DNA from: CAWDDA01 sp963813345
GTDB lineage: Bacteria > Acidobacteriota > Blastocatellia > RBC074
DNA: 64,000 nucleotides
Assembly (NCBI GenBank): GCA_963813345.1
Contig: CAWEYR010000004.1
Span: 186,001 to 250,000, forward strand
Reading direction: 5' to 3'
Part shown: positions 27,628-36,096 of the stretch, one piece after another
Position numbering within the stretch: position 1 is the first letter of the stretch
Layout of the letters: the number at the start of each line of letters is the position of its first letter
Translations under genes and position numbers: made by a program
The notes under the pieces: model-generated
What the model was told of the DNA's origin: nothing
Databases searched by the model: none
The model's input: only the letters and a program-made list of their open reading frames with translations

Positions 27628-28712
27628 ATGCCTTTTGCCTTCGGCAATCGAAACCAGAAGCGGGTACCGCGCTCCGCTCCCGGCTCGTGGCCGATCTCAC
27701 CGCCCCATTGCTCAACTGTAATTCGACAGAAGTAGAGTCCAAGACCAATCTTTCCCTTGCCCTGCGCCCCTTGCGAGAGCTTCTGGAAAAGATGTGGCGC
27801 GACGTCGGGTCCTACGCCAGGACCGCAATCATCGATCGTTGCCAGAACTGACGAGTCCTCATCCTTCAATTCAACTGTCACACTTGTTCCGGCAGGGCTG
27901 AACCGTAGCGCGTTCTCAATCAGATTCGCAAAAATGCGTTCCAGCCGTGACTCTTCTCCGACGACGCGCAAATTCGACTCTTGTGCGGTGCCAGCTTTGA
28001 ACACAATTTTCACCTGCGCCAGATCAAAGGCGGGCGTCAAAAGCTCGATAGCTGAGCGGGCGGCCTTAAAGATGCCTGGAGCTTTGGCAGGATCAGTTTC
28101 AAATGACTCAAGTGATGCGACCTCGGCGGCAAATGCATCCAGAATCTCGCCGATCAGGTGCTCCTGACGACGTGCCTGTCTCAGACCGATATCAACAAGA
28201 ACCTGCCCTTCTTCAGAAAGATTCTCTCGTTCAAGCAGCTCAAAGCCGCCACGAATTCCCATAAGCGGGCCTGACAGATCGTGGACGATGCAGTGGAGCA
28301 GAACCTCTTTCTTCTGTACTTCCTTGAGAAGCTTCCGGTAGCTCAGGTTGAGCTCGTTTCCTTTCTGCTGCACTTCACGCTGGCGCGCCTCACTTTCAGT
28401 TGCATCAAGAAAAAGAAGCCAGTAGCCATCGGGTCTTTGAAATACGTGTATATCAGCAGGCCGCGCGCCGTCTGTCTTCACACATTCAAGGAGAATGGAT
28501 TCAACGCCATCAAGTGGAATGAGTCCGGAAAGAAAAAAAGCCTTTTCGCAGACCGGTTCTCCAAGCACTAAGCCTTCAAGGCCGTATTCATGCAGCGGCC
28601 CGCCCTTATCGAGAAGCGCTGTATTTCGATCGACATGCAGAAAGGCCGGCGATCGCTGTTCAACCTCGAGGGAACGCAGGTAGTCAACGATTGCGGTTGG
28701 AAGACTGTTCAT
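27624..28712 (-). CDS. Sensor histidine kinase, last gene of the GTPase cluster
   Basis: The 362-residue soluble protein has an N-terminal sensor region (about 1-125, PAS-like, ending WLLFLDATESEARQREV). A helical linker and the phospho-acceptor HisKA helix (LLHCIVHDLSGPLMGIRGG, His about 143) follow. The HATPase domain has the N box NLIENALRFSP, the G1 box DDCGPGVGPD and the G2 region KIGLGLYFC. No membrane segment is visible, so it should be cytoplasmic. Its ATG overlaps the stop of the small GTPase gene, so the two are almost certainly co-translated. No response regulator lies near. The stop codon is part of a GTAGTACCGCC repeat word. Confidence 0.9.
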   Translation of the reverse strand: MNSLPTAIVDYLRSLEVEQRSPAFLHVDRNTALLDKGGPLHEYGLEGLVLGEPVCEKAFFLSGLIPLDGVESILLECVKTDGARPADIHVFQRPDGYWLLFLDATESEARQREVQQKGNELNLSYRKLLKEVQKKEVLLHCIVHDLSGPLMGIRGGFELLERENLSEEGQVLVDIGLRQARRQEHLIGEILDAFAAEVASLESFETDPAKAPGIFKAARSAIELLTPAFDLAQVKIVFKAGTAQESNLRVVGEESRLERIFANLIENALRFSPAGTSVTVELKDEDSSVLATIDDCGPGVGPDVAPHLFQKLSQGAQGKGKIGLGLYFCRITVEQWGGEIGHEPGAERGTRFWFRLPKAKGM

Positions 28713-29216
28713 TTCTCTCCGACGAGCGCGCGTGCAAGGAAAGTGAAAGCATCATCGACACCCGCGCCGGTCTTCGCGCTGCCGAGTATCACTCGCCATC
28801 CTCGCGCTGTCAGTTCGTCGATGACGCGATCGTCGACGTCCCAGGCGGAAACGAGATCAGTCTTATTAATGACAAGTACAAATGGTACGTCACCAATTGC
28901 CTCGCTCGCGCGCTGATACAGTTGTTTCGCAGTCTCAATGGTCTCGGAGCGTGTTCCGTCGGCGACCAGCACGTAGCCATGTCGCGCCAATCAGATACGA
29001 CACCTTCACTTTCTGAAATTCATCTTCGCCGGCAAGGTCCCAGACGGCCAGACTTAAGTCGGTGTCGCCGATCGCGATCGATTTCTGGTCGACTTTGACA
29101 CCCACTGTCGTCAGGTACTTGTCAGAGTAGATGCCTTTGACGAAACGCGAGACAAGACTCGTCTTGCCGACAGCAAACGCGCCAAGAAGGCATACTTTTT
29201 TTCGCAACGCAGGCAA
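28709..29216 (-). CDS. Ras/Rab-like small GTPase (frameshift)
   Basis: The merged product is about 168 residues, a single G domain. G1 is GAFAVGKTSLV (about residues 12-22), G2 the Thr in YLTTVGVKV, G3 WDLAGEDEF, G4 NKTDL and G5 SAKTG. The position equal to Ras Gln61 is Glu. The frame breaks near 28985, where one reading ends in YLIGA and the other resumes HGYVLVADGTRSETI. It belongs to the prokaryotic Ras-like GTPases (MglA and Rup-type groups) rather than to ribosomal GTPases. It is 3 bases downstream of the OmpA/BON gene and overlaps the kinase gene, so a membrane signalling role is inferred. Confidence 0.9.
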
Positions 29217-29219
29217 TCG

Positions 29220-31002
29220 TTAGTTCTGCTTTCGAGCGGCGTCAACAGCTACTCTGAACGTGACACTGCGGTTGACCTCGGGCTCGAGCGCGCCCGAGCC
29301 TGCCGCTATCGGTTGTCGCGAGCCGACTCCAACTGCCGAGAGGCGGTCGGCTTCGATACCAAAAGCGACGAGCAGTGACCTGACTCTCTCCGCGCGCTCC
29401 TGACTGAGGCGGTCATTGAATTCTGTCGTGCCGGTTTCATCGGTATGCCCGACGACTTCGACCTTTACGTTCACGCCGCCCGCTCGTGCAAGGTCAAGCA
29501 GCTTCCGGGCATCTGCGACCAGTTGGCGGCCTGTTTGTTCCTGACCTGGAACGAATTGCGCCGTGCCCACGATGAAACGCGGTACCTCCTTTTCCATCTG
29601 CGCTTTGACTCTCAATATCTCGTCGTCGATCAGCCCCTCTTCAACCAGGTTTGTAACTCCTGGTATAGCTCGCGCAAGCGTTCTGGTTGAGTCAATCCAT
29701 TCGCGTGACGCGCTTCCTTTTACACTCAAGCACGCCTCCAGACAGGTTCATCTCAACTGTCGCCGGCGGTTGAAGAACGCTCTTTGCCCGATTTAGAACA
29801 AAAGCAGGTTCAAGCGCCTGGTACGGAGTCCAGTCACCGATGACTTTGTTCGATGAAGGCATTCCTTCGGCCCCCAGGATCGACTGAGGATCTGTTGCAA
29901 GCGGGTCGTGCATTCCAGCGACAAAAAACTTTCCTTTTCGTGTCCCTGTTTCGGTAATCACAATTCCCGGCTCTGCCTCGAGACGCGAAAGATAGCTTTG
30001 CCACCGCCAGTTCTCTCGAACGTAGAAGAAACCCCAGATTCCGAGCGCGATAAGCACCAGCACCAAAGGGACGAGGATGCGCGGCGACAGTCGAAGCCCG
30101 ACGTTCTCACGCTGTTCGCGGCGGAGGCGGGCCTGCAGACAGGATTCAAGATGACGGCGTGAAAGGACGAAGGGAGACGGATCACCGTTGAAACGGACAA
30201 TCTCTTCGGCCTGCTCACGGTGAATGGCCTCGATTGTAGGCTTCAGAAACTCCGTTCGGAGTTCTTCGGGCGCCTCGCCTCGAATGACGCACGCAAGGAT
30301 CAGCGAGGGTCCCTGTTCGAACCAGATTTCGCACTCGCCAATGCGGGCCGTACTCATGACTGCATCGGGTGCGGTTCCAAACGAATCATGTGCAAAGTCC
30401 TGCCATGCGGTCTTGATGGCCGTCATCATGCCGGAAATGATCTCTGCGCTCGGCTCGGAGAGACCCTGTGCCGAAACGTGATCGAGCAGCAGGCCAGTCT
30501 GTTTGTGAATCAGGAAGACGTGCTCGACTCGATAAAGCAGCGTGTGATAGAGGACGATTTCGCCGAAGGTTCTTCCAGTCTTCCAGGATTCAAAGCGCCA
30601 CTTAAGACCCTGCCACGACAGGCTGTGCTCGAGAGTCTTGTCGATCGTTTGAACCATCTGGCTGAAGGCCGTAGCGATCGCATGACGGATTGCCGGTGCC
30701 ATGACCGGAAAGATTGCTGCCGCTACGGATTGCGGATCACGCTTTACGGCTATTCGAAGAGCAGTTGCTACCGTAGGCATGAGCGCATCGGTGAGAACCT
30801 CATCCTGCGCGTTTCGAAGCCGGATTGCGGTCGGAAGGACGCGTCCCAGCTCGTCTGGTTCGACTCGTTCGAGATGGACGCGAAGCCGCTGGGCGAGCTC
30901 TCGGTCTGATCCGAACAGAAGGCGGCGCAGTTCAACAATTGCCTCCTGCTCTTCCGCAGGTGTCCTGGATGGAGTCCGGGGTTTCGGCGACCGGGTCGTC
31001 AT
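29220..31002 (-). CDS. OmpA-domain membrane protein with BON-like segment (frameshift)
   Basis: Two frames join near 29705 into one protein of about 590 residues. Residues 1-330 are cytoplasmic and helical, starting with a RRLLFGSDRELAQRLR motif. One membrane helix follows (LVPLVLVLIALGIWGFFYV, about 345-365). The periplasmic part has two BON-like units (SRLEAEPGIVITETG, and after the shift GSASREWIDSTRTLARAIPG). It ends with an OmpA/MotB peptidoglycan-binding domain (VEVVGHTDETGTTEFNDRLSQ, then RAERVRSLL). The topology couples peptidoglycan to the cytoplasm, where the GTPase encoded next to it could dock. I recall similar proteins in cyanobacteria, without a settled function. Confidence 0.85.
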
Positions 31003-31032
31003 GTCGGCAAATCAGCCGAGAGTGCCGCGATT

Positions 31033-31575
31033 TTAAGCGCCGGGTTCCTGTTCGAGGCGTCTTGCGATTTCGCTGAAGAACGAGGACAGGGCGGCACGAT
31101 CGGTCTTTTCCGAGCGAATCCCCTGCGCTTCACGAGCAAGTGCGCCCGCAAGCTCAGTGTACTTCATTCTGATCTCTTCCGAGAGACTCTTTGACTGGTC
31201 GAGAATCTGCTGACGCAGATCGCGGTGGGATTGAGATGTCTGTTCATCGAGCTGCGAGAGCTTCTTCTCGAGGCCTTTGCTGGTTTCGCCGAGGCGGCCG
31301 AACCACTCTTCGTTCATTTGCTCGCGGTGCTCCTGACCCTGTCGCAGGCGGCCCGACAGGGCATCGACTTCATTCTTGACATAGACCTCGAATGCATCGA
31401 AGCGACGTCGGGTTGCTTCCTGCATTGCAGCAAGTTCTTTGAGAAGGCGATCTTCGAGAGCATCAAGTCTGCGGTCCATGTCCCGTGCCTGTGACCCGAA
31501 GAGGATTTCCCTGATTCTATCGATGTTTTCGGTATCGCCTTGAGAGATTTGCGGGGCTTGAGATGCGTCACTCAT
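31033..31575 (-). CDS. Cytoplasmic coiled-coil protein sharing the LFGS motif
   Basis: From the ATG at 31575 (GGAGG nine bases upstream) the product is 180 residues with no signal or membrane segment. It starts with a short polar tail, then IDRIREILFGSQARDMDRRL, which resembles the first helix of the OmpA-type protein encoded next. The rest is a long amphipathic helix rich in Glu, Gln, Arg and Leu. It is the first gene of the four-gene operon. A scaffold role is inferred from the helix and the shared motif. Confidence 0.8.
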   Translation of the reverse strand: MSDASQAPQISQGDTENIDRIREILFGSQARDMDRRLDALEDRLLKELAAMQEATRRRFDAFEVYVKNEVDALSGRLRQGQEHREQMNEEWFGRLGETSKGLEKKLSQLDEQTSQSHRDLRQQILDQSKSLSEEIRMKYTELAGALAREAQGIRSEKTDRAALSSFFSEIARRLEQEPGA

Positions 31576-31630
31576 GATAATCCCTCCCTTGTCATCGAAG
31601 CATACTTGATCCCGCGATGGTACTGCAATG

Positions 31631-31656
31631 AGTATGGAGTTCAAGCTTTAGCTTGC
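31631..31656. repeat. Half copy of AAGCTT repeat
   Basis: GTATGGAGTTCAAGCTTTAG then CTTGCT is a single arm without its inverse, lying between thiE and the coiled-coil gene and about ten bases from the thiE stop. Confidence 0.85.
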
Positions 31657-31666
31657 TCTACTCGTC

Positions 31667-32356
31667 CTACCCAAGAATCGACCGTCCAGCGCTGGCTTCG
31701 ATCTCTTCAATCGTTGTGAACAATGAGATTGCGGCGATGCCGGCGGCGCCTCGGCTGAGAACATCCCGAAAGTTAGAGACTCCGATGCCCCCGATTCCAA
31801 GTACTGGAATCTGGACCGACGACACTATCGCCTCGAATTCATCGAGTCCGAGCGGTGGGCCATACTTTCGCTTTTCGGCGGTGTAAAAAACTGGTCCACA
31901 TATCAGGAAGTCCGCACCCGAAACGGCTGCGAGCGCTTCACTTTTTGAATGAACTGACGCACCCACGAGAAACGAGTCGCGTTTGCATTGGTTTACAATT
32001 CTCCGGGCCTCTGCCGCGACGAGTGAGGTGCTTCTCAGATGGACACCATCCGCGCCCGTAGCCAGTGCGACATCAATTCGATCATTGACGAGCACGCTCG
32101 ATCCCCAGGGTCTCGCCACGGCGATCACGCTCGAAACGAAAGCGGCAAGCTCGCGTGCCTCGAGGTCGCGTTCACGCACCTGGATGAGTTGACATCCGGA
32201 TCGAGCGGCAATGTCGATGGCTTCGAGCTGAGCTTCAACGCTCCGAGGATGAGGAAACGCCAGTCGGTTGGTGATCAGGCAGATCACCGGGCGTTGAAGA
32301 AGAGTGTCTCGAGTCGTCACGTCTTTCGCCATCCCAGGCAGAGAATCTACGGACAC
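31667..32356 (-). CDS. thiE: Thiamine phosphate synthase
   Basis: ThiE joins HMP-pyrophosphate and the thiazole phosphate to thiamine phosphate. This TIM-barrel protein has CLITNRLAFP at the start of the barrel, LIQVRERDLEARELAAF, LVNDRIDVALATGADGVHL, VGASVHSKSEA, GPVFYTAEKRKYGPPLG and the phosphate site LGIGGIGVSNFRDVLS. It may start at 32356 or at MAKDV (32332); both overlap the end of the small membrane-protein gene. Together with thiD it gives the last steps of thiamine synthesis. Confidence 0.94.
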   Translation of the reverse strand: MSVDSLPGMAKDVTTRDTLLQRPVICLITNRLAFPHPRSVEAQLEAIDIAARSGCQLIQVRERDLEARELAAFVSSVIAVARPWGSSVLVNDRIDVALATGADGVHLRSTSLVAAEARRIVNQCKRDSFLVGASVHSKSEALAAVSGADFLICGPVFYTAEKRKYGPPLGLDEFEAIVSSVQIPVLGIGGIGVSNFRDVLSRGAAGIAAISLFTTIEEIEASAGRSILG

Positions 32357-32600
32357 TGTCGCGAAACCGGTAAATCTCCCAGATTCCGGCTAAGATGTTT
32401 AACAAGCCAAGCGCCGTGACGGCCCCCCGAACATAACCACTTTGAAGTACCTCGCCAGCCCATTCGGCGTGAAGCTTTCCTGTCAGAAAGTACAAAAAGA
32501 AGTTGTCGTCCCAATAGGAAGTCCACGGCAACAGAATAAGCAGTATGCCAACCTCGAGGCAGATCAGAATATAGACGATGACGGTGATTTTTGCTGGCAT
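32235..32600 (-). CDS. Small membrane protein, unknown function
   Basis: The frame gives 121 residues with two hydrophobic segments (about 5-27 and 60-78), a Trp/Tyr-rich loop (PWTSYWDDNFFLYFLTGKLH) and a charged C-terminal tail ending in Ser residues. It overlaps the thiE start by about 100 bases in a different frame. I have seen similar two-helix proteins in acidobacterial genomes without assigned function. The tail may be a frameshift product. Confidence 0.65.
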   Translation of the reverse strand: MPAKITVIVYILICLEVGILLILLPWTSYWDDNFFLYFLTGKLHAEWAGEVLQSGYVRGAVTALGLLNILAGIWEIYRFRDSVRRFSAWDGERRDDSRHSSSTPGDLPDHQPTGVSSSSER

Positions 32601-32650
32601 CCGGTTTTTGTCAGGGTTTTGCGGTAGACCGCTGTAGGAAGAATAGCATG

Positions 32651-32778
32651 GTCGGGGGCAGGGGTCAGGGGTCAGGGGTCAGGGATGGAGTTTGAGTTCA
32701 AGCTTTAGCTTGCCGGTACCAATGAAACCACAAGCTAAAGCTTGAACTCAAACCCCTGACCACTGACCACTGACCACT
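32651..32778. repeat. AAGCTT-core inverted repeat with mixed heptamer arms (copy 4)
   Basis: The left arm has GGGGGCA, three GGGGTCA units, GGGATGGAGTTTGAG and the core TTCAAGCTTTAGCTTG. The right arm inverts the core (CAAGCTAAAGCTTGAACTCA) but ends in TGACCAC heptamers, not the exact inverse of the left heptamers. The arms therefore diverge while the seven-base period is kept. The left arm has G-quadruplex potential. It lies between two minus-strand genes and ends a few bases before the PDZ gene stop. Confidence 0.94.
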
Positions 32779-32784
32779 ATCTTC

Positions 32785-34332
32785 TTACTGCGCAAGCGTC
32801 AGCTGAATCTCTTCGCGACGGCGTGAAAGGGCGATCACGGGGGACTGAGTTGCCTGGTCAAGCGCTTGCAGGACGCTCTGAGCATCAACTGCCGTACGCT
32901 GTCCAACGCCAGTAATGCAGTCTCCGGCCTTCAGACCCGAGCGTGCGGCGCGGCTACCTTCGCTGACAGACGTGACCAGCACGCCTCGTGGCACTGCAAA
33001 GTAACGCATCAGCTGAACCGTCAGGGGTGCCACCTCGAGTCCGTACCGGACTCGCAGCCTCACCTCGGGCGGGGCAGGTGCAAGCACGCTGTCCATGATC
33101 GTCCGCATAGTGGCGACCTTGGGTTCGAGGTCTCGTCGTGCCGGATCAGCCGGAGCGAGCGCAATCAACTTGTCTTCGAGGTCCCGGAGCTGGCTGGCCA
33201 ACGCGGCAAGACGCTGTCCCGACTCGGGCGCAGGTGCGGGCACAAGTTTTGCCCGAAGCTGCATGTACTCGCTTCCACGCTTTACTTTGATCGATACCTC
33301 ACTGTCAGCAGTAAGAAGCTTGAGAGCGCTACTCAACTGCTCGACTGTTGTCACTGTTCGATCATTTATCGATATCAGAACGTCCTTGACCTGCATTCCT
33401 GCCTCCGCGGCAGGACTATCGGGAAAGACTCCTGTGATGCGAACGCCAACATCGTTTGAGCGTTTTTTGAGCGGAGTTGGAATCGGAGAATAGAGGGTAA
33501 CGCCGGTGGCGCCCAACCACCCGTGCGCCAGGCTGCCCTTCGCGCGAATTACGTCGTCAGCAATGCTCTTAAGTCGCCCGAGTGGATAGACGATGCTTTT
33601 GCCCGTTTCGGTGGTGTCGTGTGATGCGACACCAAAGATTGAGCCATTCTCCTGAACAACCAGGGTGCCATCCTGGATCGGAGTCAGCTTCGGACTTGAC
33701 AGGCAAAAAAGCGGGCGGCTTCGGTGAAAGCGGAAATCAGCAGTAGCCGGAAGAATTCGACCATCAAACATATGAATTCGCGGTCGAGAAAAGCCTATGC
33801 GAGGCGAGATTGCCTGAACCGCGTTGAAACCGTAAAGTTTGACGCTCTCACTCTGCGTCGACGCGCTGTCGCTGCTGATCGTTACCGACTTGAATCCGCC
33901 CGAACTGTCTTTTGTCAAATCGACCTTCAGCACGCACAGTCCGGTGACGGGATCAAATCCAACGAAGGTCCCTGCAACGGGACGTCCGCGTTGCGGCGTG
34001 ACAAGAACTTCATATGGCGGCGTCCTGGGTCCGATTCCGACGAGCCGTGTGACAACGTGACCCTGATCGTCCACCACGAGACCAAGCGTTACATTCTTTG
34101 TGAGCATCGGCGGCAGGGGTTCACCGTCGAGGGTCATCAGGTTCTCTTCACTGCCGAGCTGCTCGCTGAGATCGATCGTCTGTTGAACGTAAACCAGAGA
34201 CTGAGGTGGATCAATAAGCTGGGGGTTCGGGCGGACCGGCGCCTGGATTGGAGCCTGTTGGGCAAAGCTCGCTCCAATCGCCACTAGAAGCATTACTTGT
34301 AATCCAACTAGTCTGGAGCCCGTTACTCTCAT
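32785..34332 (-). CDS. HtrA-like protein with two PDZ domains, protease site missing
   Basis: The 515-residue protein has a signal peptide (to about SFAQQAP). A trypsin-like beta domain follows (LGLVVDDQGHVVTRLVGI, then FDPVTGLCVLKVD). Two PDZ domains come next: GVRITGVFPDSPAAEAGMQ at about residues 293-311 and GVLVTSVSEGSRAARSGLK near 446-464. The family GNSGGP active-site loop is absent; the corresponding stretch reads GTLVVQENGSIFGVAS, and no His-Asp-Ser triad is evident. It is probably an inactive, substrate-binding relative of DegP/DegS. It lies directly downstream of an ECF sigma and anti-sigma gene pair. Confidence 0.85.
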   Translation of the reverse strand: MRVTGSRLVGLQVMLLVAIGASFAQQAPIQAPVRPNPQLIDPPQSLVYVQQTIDLSEQLGSEENLMTLDGEPLPPMLTKNVTLGLVVDDQGHVVTRLVGIGPRTPPYEVLVTPQRGRPVAGTFVGFDPVTGLCVLKVDLTKDSSGGFKSVTISSDSASTQSESVKLYGFNAVQAISPRIGFSRPRIHMFDGRILPATADFRFHRSRPLFCLSSPKLTPIQDGTLVVQENGSIFGVASHDTTETGKSIVYPLGRLKSIADDVIRAKGSLAHGWLGATGVTLYSPIPTPLKKRSNDVGVRITGVFPDSPAAEAGMQVKDVLISINDRTVTTVEQLSSALKLLTADSEVSIKVKRGSEYMQLRAKLVPAPAPESGQRLAALASQLRDLEDKLIALAPADPARRDLEPKVATMRTIMDSVLAPAPPEVRLRVRYGLEVAPLTVQLMRYFAVPRGVLVTSVSEGSRAARSGLKAGDCITGVGQRTAVDAQSVLQALDQATQSPVIALSRRREEIQLTLAQ

Positions 34333-34344
34333 CAGACGTCCGTA

Positions 34345-35136
34345 CTAAAACGTTTCAACAGCGGGTACAGGAGCTGCGGATCCCGGTGCTCGTGACAAGC
34401 TGGCTTTCTGAAGACCTGCGAGCTCTGCCCCAAGCGATTGGCCTCGTCGCGGAACAATGATCGACCGCGACCCTCCTGGCCGGTAGATCCACACTTCCTG
34501 CGAAGTCATTTCAGAGCCGCCATAGCGCACTGCTACGACTCGCGGTTCAGACGTTGAGCCAACGTGACTGACGAGCGCTCCCCGGGGAACTTCGCGCTTG
34601 ACGTGACCCACAAGACCAGGCGCGGCAGGCGCTACAGGTCCGGGCACAGTCGCGGATGGCGGGGCTGATGATGGACTCGACGCCGGCACGGCAGGAACCA
34701 CTTCCGTCATTGCGGCTATATCCTGGCGATTCTGCTCTCCAGCGTTCCGTGAAAAATAGATCGTCCCGGATGTGATCGATACAGCAACCAAAGCCAGCGC
34801 GGCGGCCGCTCTCGCAGGAGAGAAGGATTTTTGCCAGAAAGCGGCAAGACGGTCGAGCAGTCCGTGTTGGACATCACGCTCTCGAGCTATCCGCGCCCTC
34901 AAGCGGAAATCGAAATCCGGCGGAGCTTCAACCCGCGGTTGAGACTGCATAAGCGCTATCAGCTTAAAAGTCCCATCTGCATAGCTGGCACACGCGCCAC
35001 ACTCTGCAATATGCCCCGCCAGGTTCTGCTCGAGCCGATCCTGTTGCTGACTTGGACTTGTGTCGATTGCCTCACGGGCGGTTCGACAATTCATTTGGGC
35101 AACTCCCTTCGTGCTCATAGTTCCTATACTTCCCAC
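34345..35136 (-). CDS. Anti-sigma factor with zinc-finger (ZAS-type) domain
   Basis: The 263-residue protein starts with an anti-sigma domain: NCRTAREAID and the zinc site HIAECGACASYA (His, Cys, Cys). One membrane helix follows (about residues 107-127, AAAALALVAVSITSGTIYF). The outer part is a proline/alanine-rich segment with no known domain. It should hold the ECF factor encoded 0-1 bases upstream. Later methionines (MSTKGV, MNCRTA) are alternative starts. The layout matches RseA-like transmembrane anti-sigma factors. Confidence 0.88.
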   Translation of the reverse strand: MGSIGTMSTKGVAQMNCRTAREAIDTSPSQQQDRLEQNLAGHIAECGACASYADGTFKLIALMQSQPRVEAPPDFDFRLRARIARERDVQHGLLDRLAAFWQKSFSPARAAAALALVAVSITSGTIYFSRNAGEQNRQDIAAMTEVVPAVPASSPSSAPPSATVPGPVAPAAPGLVGHVKREVPRGALVSHVGSTSEPRVVAVRYGGSEMTSQEVWIYRPGGSRSIIVPRRGQSLGAELAGLQKASLSRAPGSAAPVPAVETF

Positions 35137-35874
35137 TTAGAGATATTCCTTCAATTTATCTTTCAAGAGACCGCGCGCTCGATTGATCCGGGATTTGACG
35201 GTTCCATCGGAAAGATCGAGGACCGCGCTGATCTCTTCATAGCTCTTGCCTTCGATATCGCGAAGTACGACGACCGTCCGGTACTTTTCCGGAAGGCTCG
35301 CAATCGCTCTCGAGACTGCGTCTCGACGCTCGTCAAGGATCATGGTCTGCTCAGCCGTGACCTGTCGCGTATCGGGAAGGTCGACTTCAAACTCTTCGTT
35401 CTCCTTGTCGGAATAGAACGTTGGAATCGGAATCAGCCGACGTCGCTTGCGCTGGCGAAGCTCACTGATCGCCAGATTTGATGCGATCCGGTAAATGTAG
35501 GTCGAGAAGCTGAAAGTCGCCTGATACCGCTCGACGTTCATGTAAATCCGTACAAAAGTCTCCTGCGCAAGGTCTACCGCTCGATCGTAATCGTTCAACA
35601 TCCGGTAGACGAAATTCGTAATCGGGTTCCGATACCTCTTAACAATCTCCTGGAATGCGAGCTCATCTCCGGTCCGCGTTGCCTCGAGCAGGCTGTGATC
35701 GTCGAGTTGCTCGACCGGAATGTCCGCATGACTATCCCTTCCCGGCACCGTACCGGACGCTGCTTTTGCCGCCTTTTCGGCCGCCGTATTGAGTGAGGCG
35801 CTCAGCGTGAGGGTCGTCATGGGTAAAGGCTCCGACGGCGTTTGCTCTGCATCTTTCTCTGGAACTTCTTGCAT
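35137..35874 (-). CDS. RNA polymerase ECF sigma factor
   Basis: The 245-residue factor has an N-terminal extension of about 60 residues, then sigma region 2 (LAFQEIVKRYRNPITNFVYR, then DRAVDLAQETFVRIY and FSTYIYRIASNLAISELR) and region 4 (LPEKYRTVVVLRDIEGKSY, then EISAVLDLSDGTVKSRINR). No region 3 is present, as expected for ECF factors. The anti-sigma gene follows immediately. The next gene upstream, an MFS transporter, diverges. It probably controls envelope-stress genes, by analogy with RpoE-type systems. Confidence 0.94.
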   Translation of the reverse strand: MQEVPEKDAEQTPSEPLPMTTLTLSASLNTAAEKAAKAASGTVPGRDSHADIPVEQLDDHSLLEATRTGDELAFQEIVKRYRNPITNFVYRMLNDYDRAVDLAQETFVRIYMNVERYQATFSFSTYIYRIASNLAISELRQRKRRRLIPIPTFYSDKENEEFEVDLPDTRQVTAEQTMILDERRDAVSRAIASLPEKYRTVVVLRDIEGKSYEEISAVLDLSDGTVKSRINRARGLLKDKLKEYL

Positions 35875-35953
35875 GCGCTCGACTTCCAGCCACCAAGGGC
35901 CGCCGGGCGCTCATTACGAGCCAAAACGCGTGCAGACAAGTCTGCCGCTTCAA

Positions 35954-35980
35954 CCACGCCCAGGAACCCTAAGTTGTTCC
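35954..35980 (-). promoter_or_regulatory. Candidate ECF-type autoregulatory promoter
   Basis: On the minus strand GGAAC (35980-35976) is followed after 17 bases by CGTGG (35958-35954), close to the GGAAC-N16/17-CGTC layout of ECF promoters. It points at the sigma gene about 80 bases away. The match at the second box is imperfect. Confidence 0.35.
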
Positions 35981-36096
35981 ATAAATTTATACTACAGATG
36001 ACCATCCGGCTGCTGGTCAAATGGGGCTCCTTTCGGGCATAATCACGCCCGATCCCGCACTGGGCAGAAAATCCACAGAAGAGGTCCCAAAATAAG

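Noticed and set aside
35789..36042. Small open frames in the sigma/MFS divergent gap
   Set aside because: No ribosome-binding sites or conserved patterns; they overlap the sigma gene or its promoter region.
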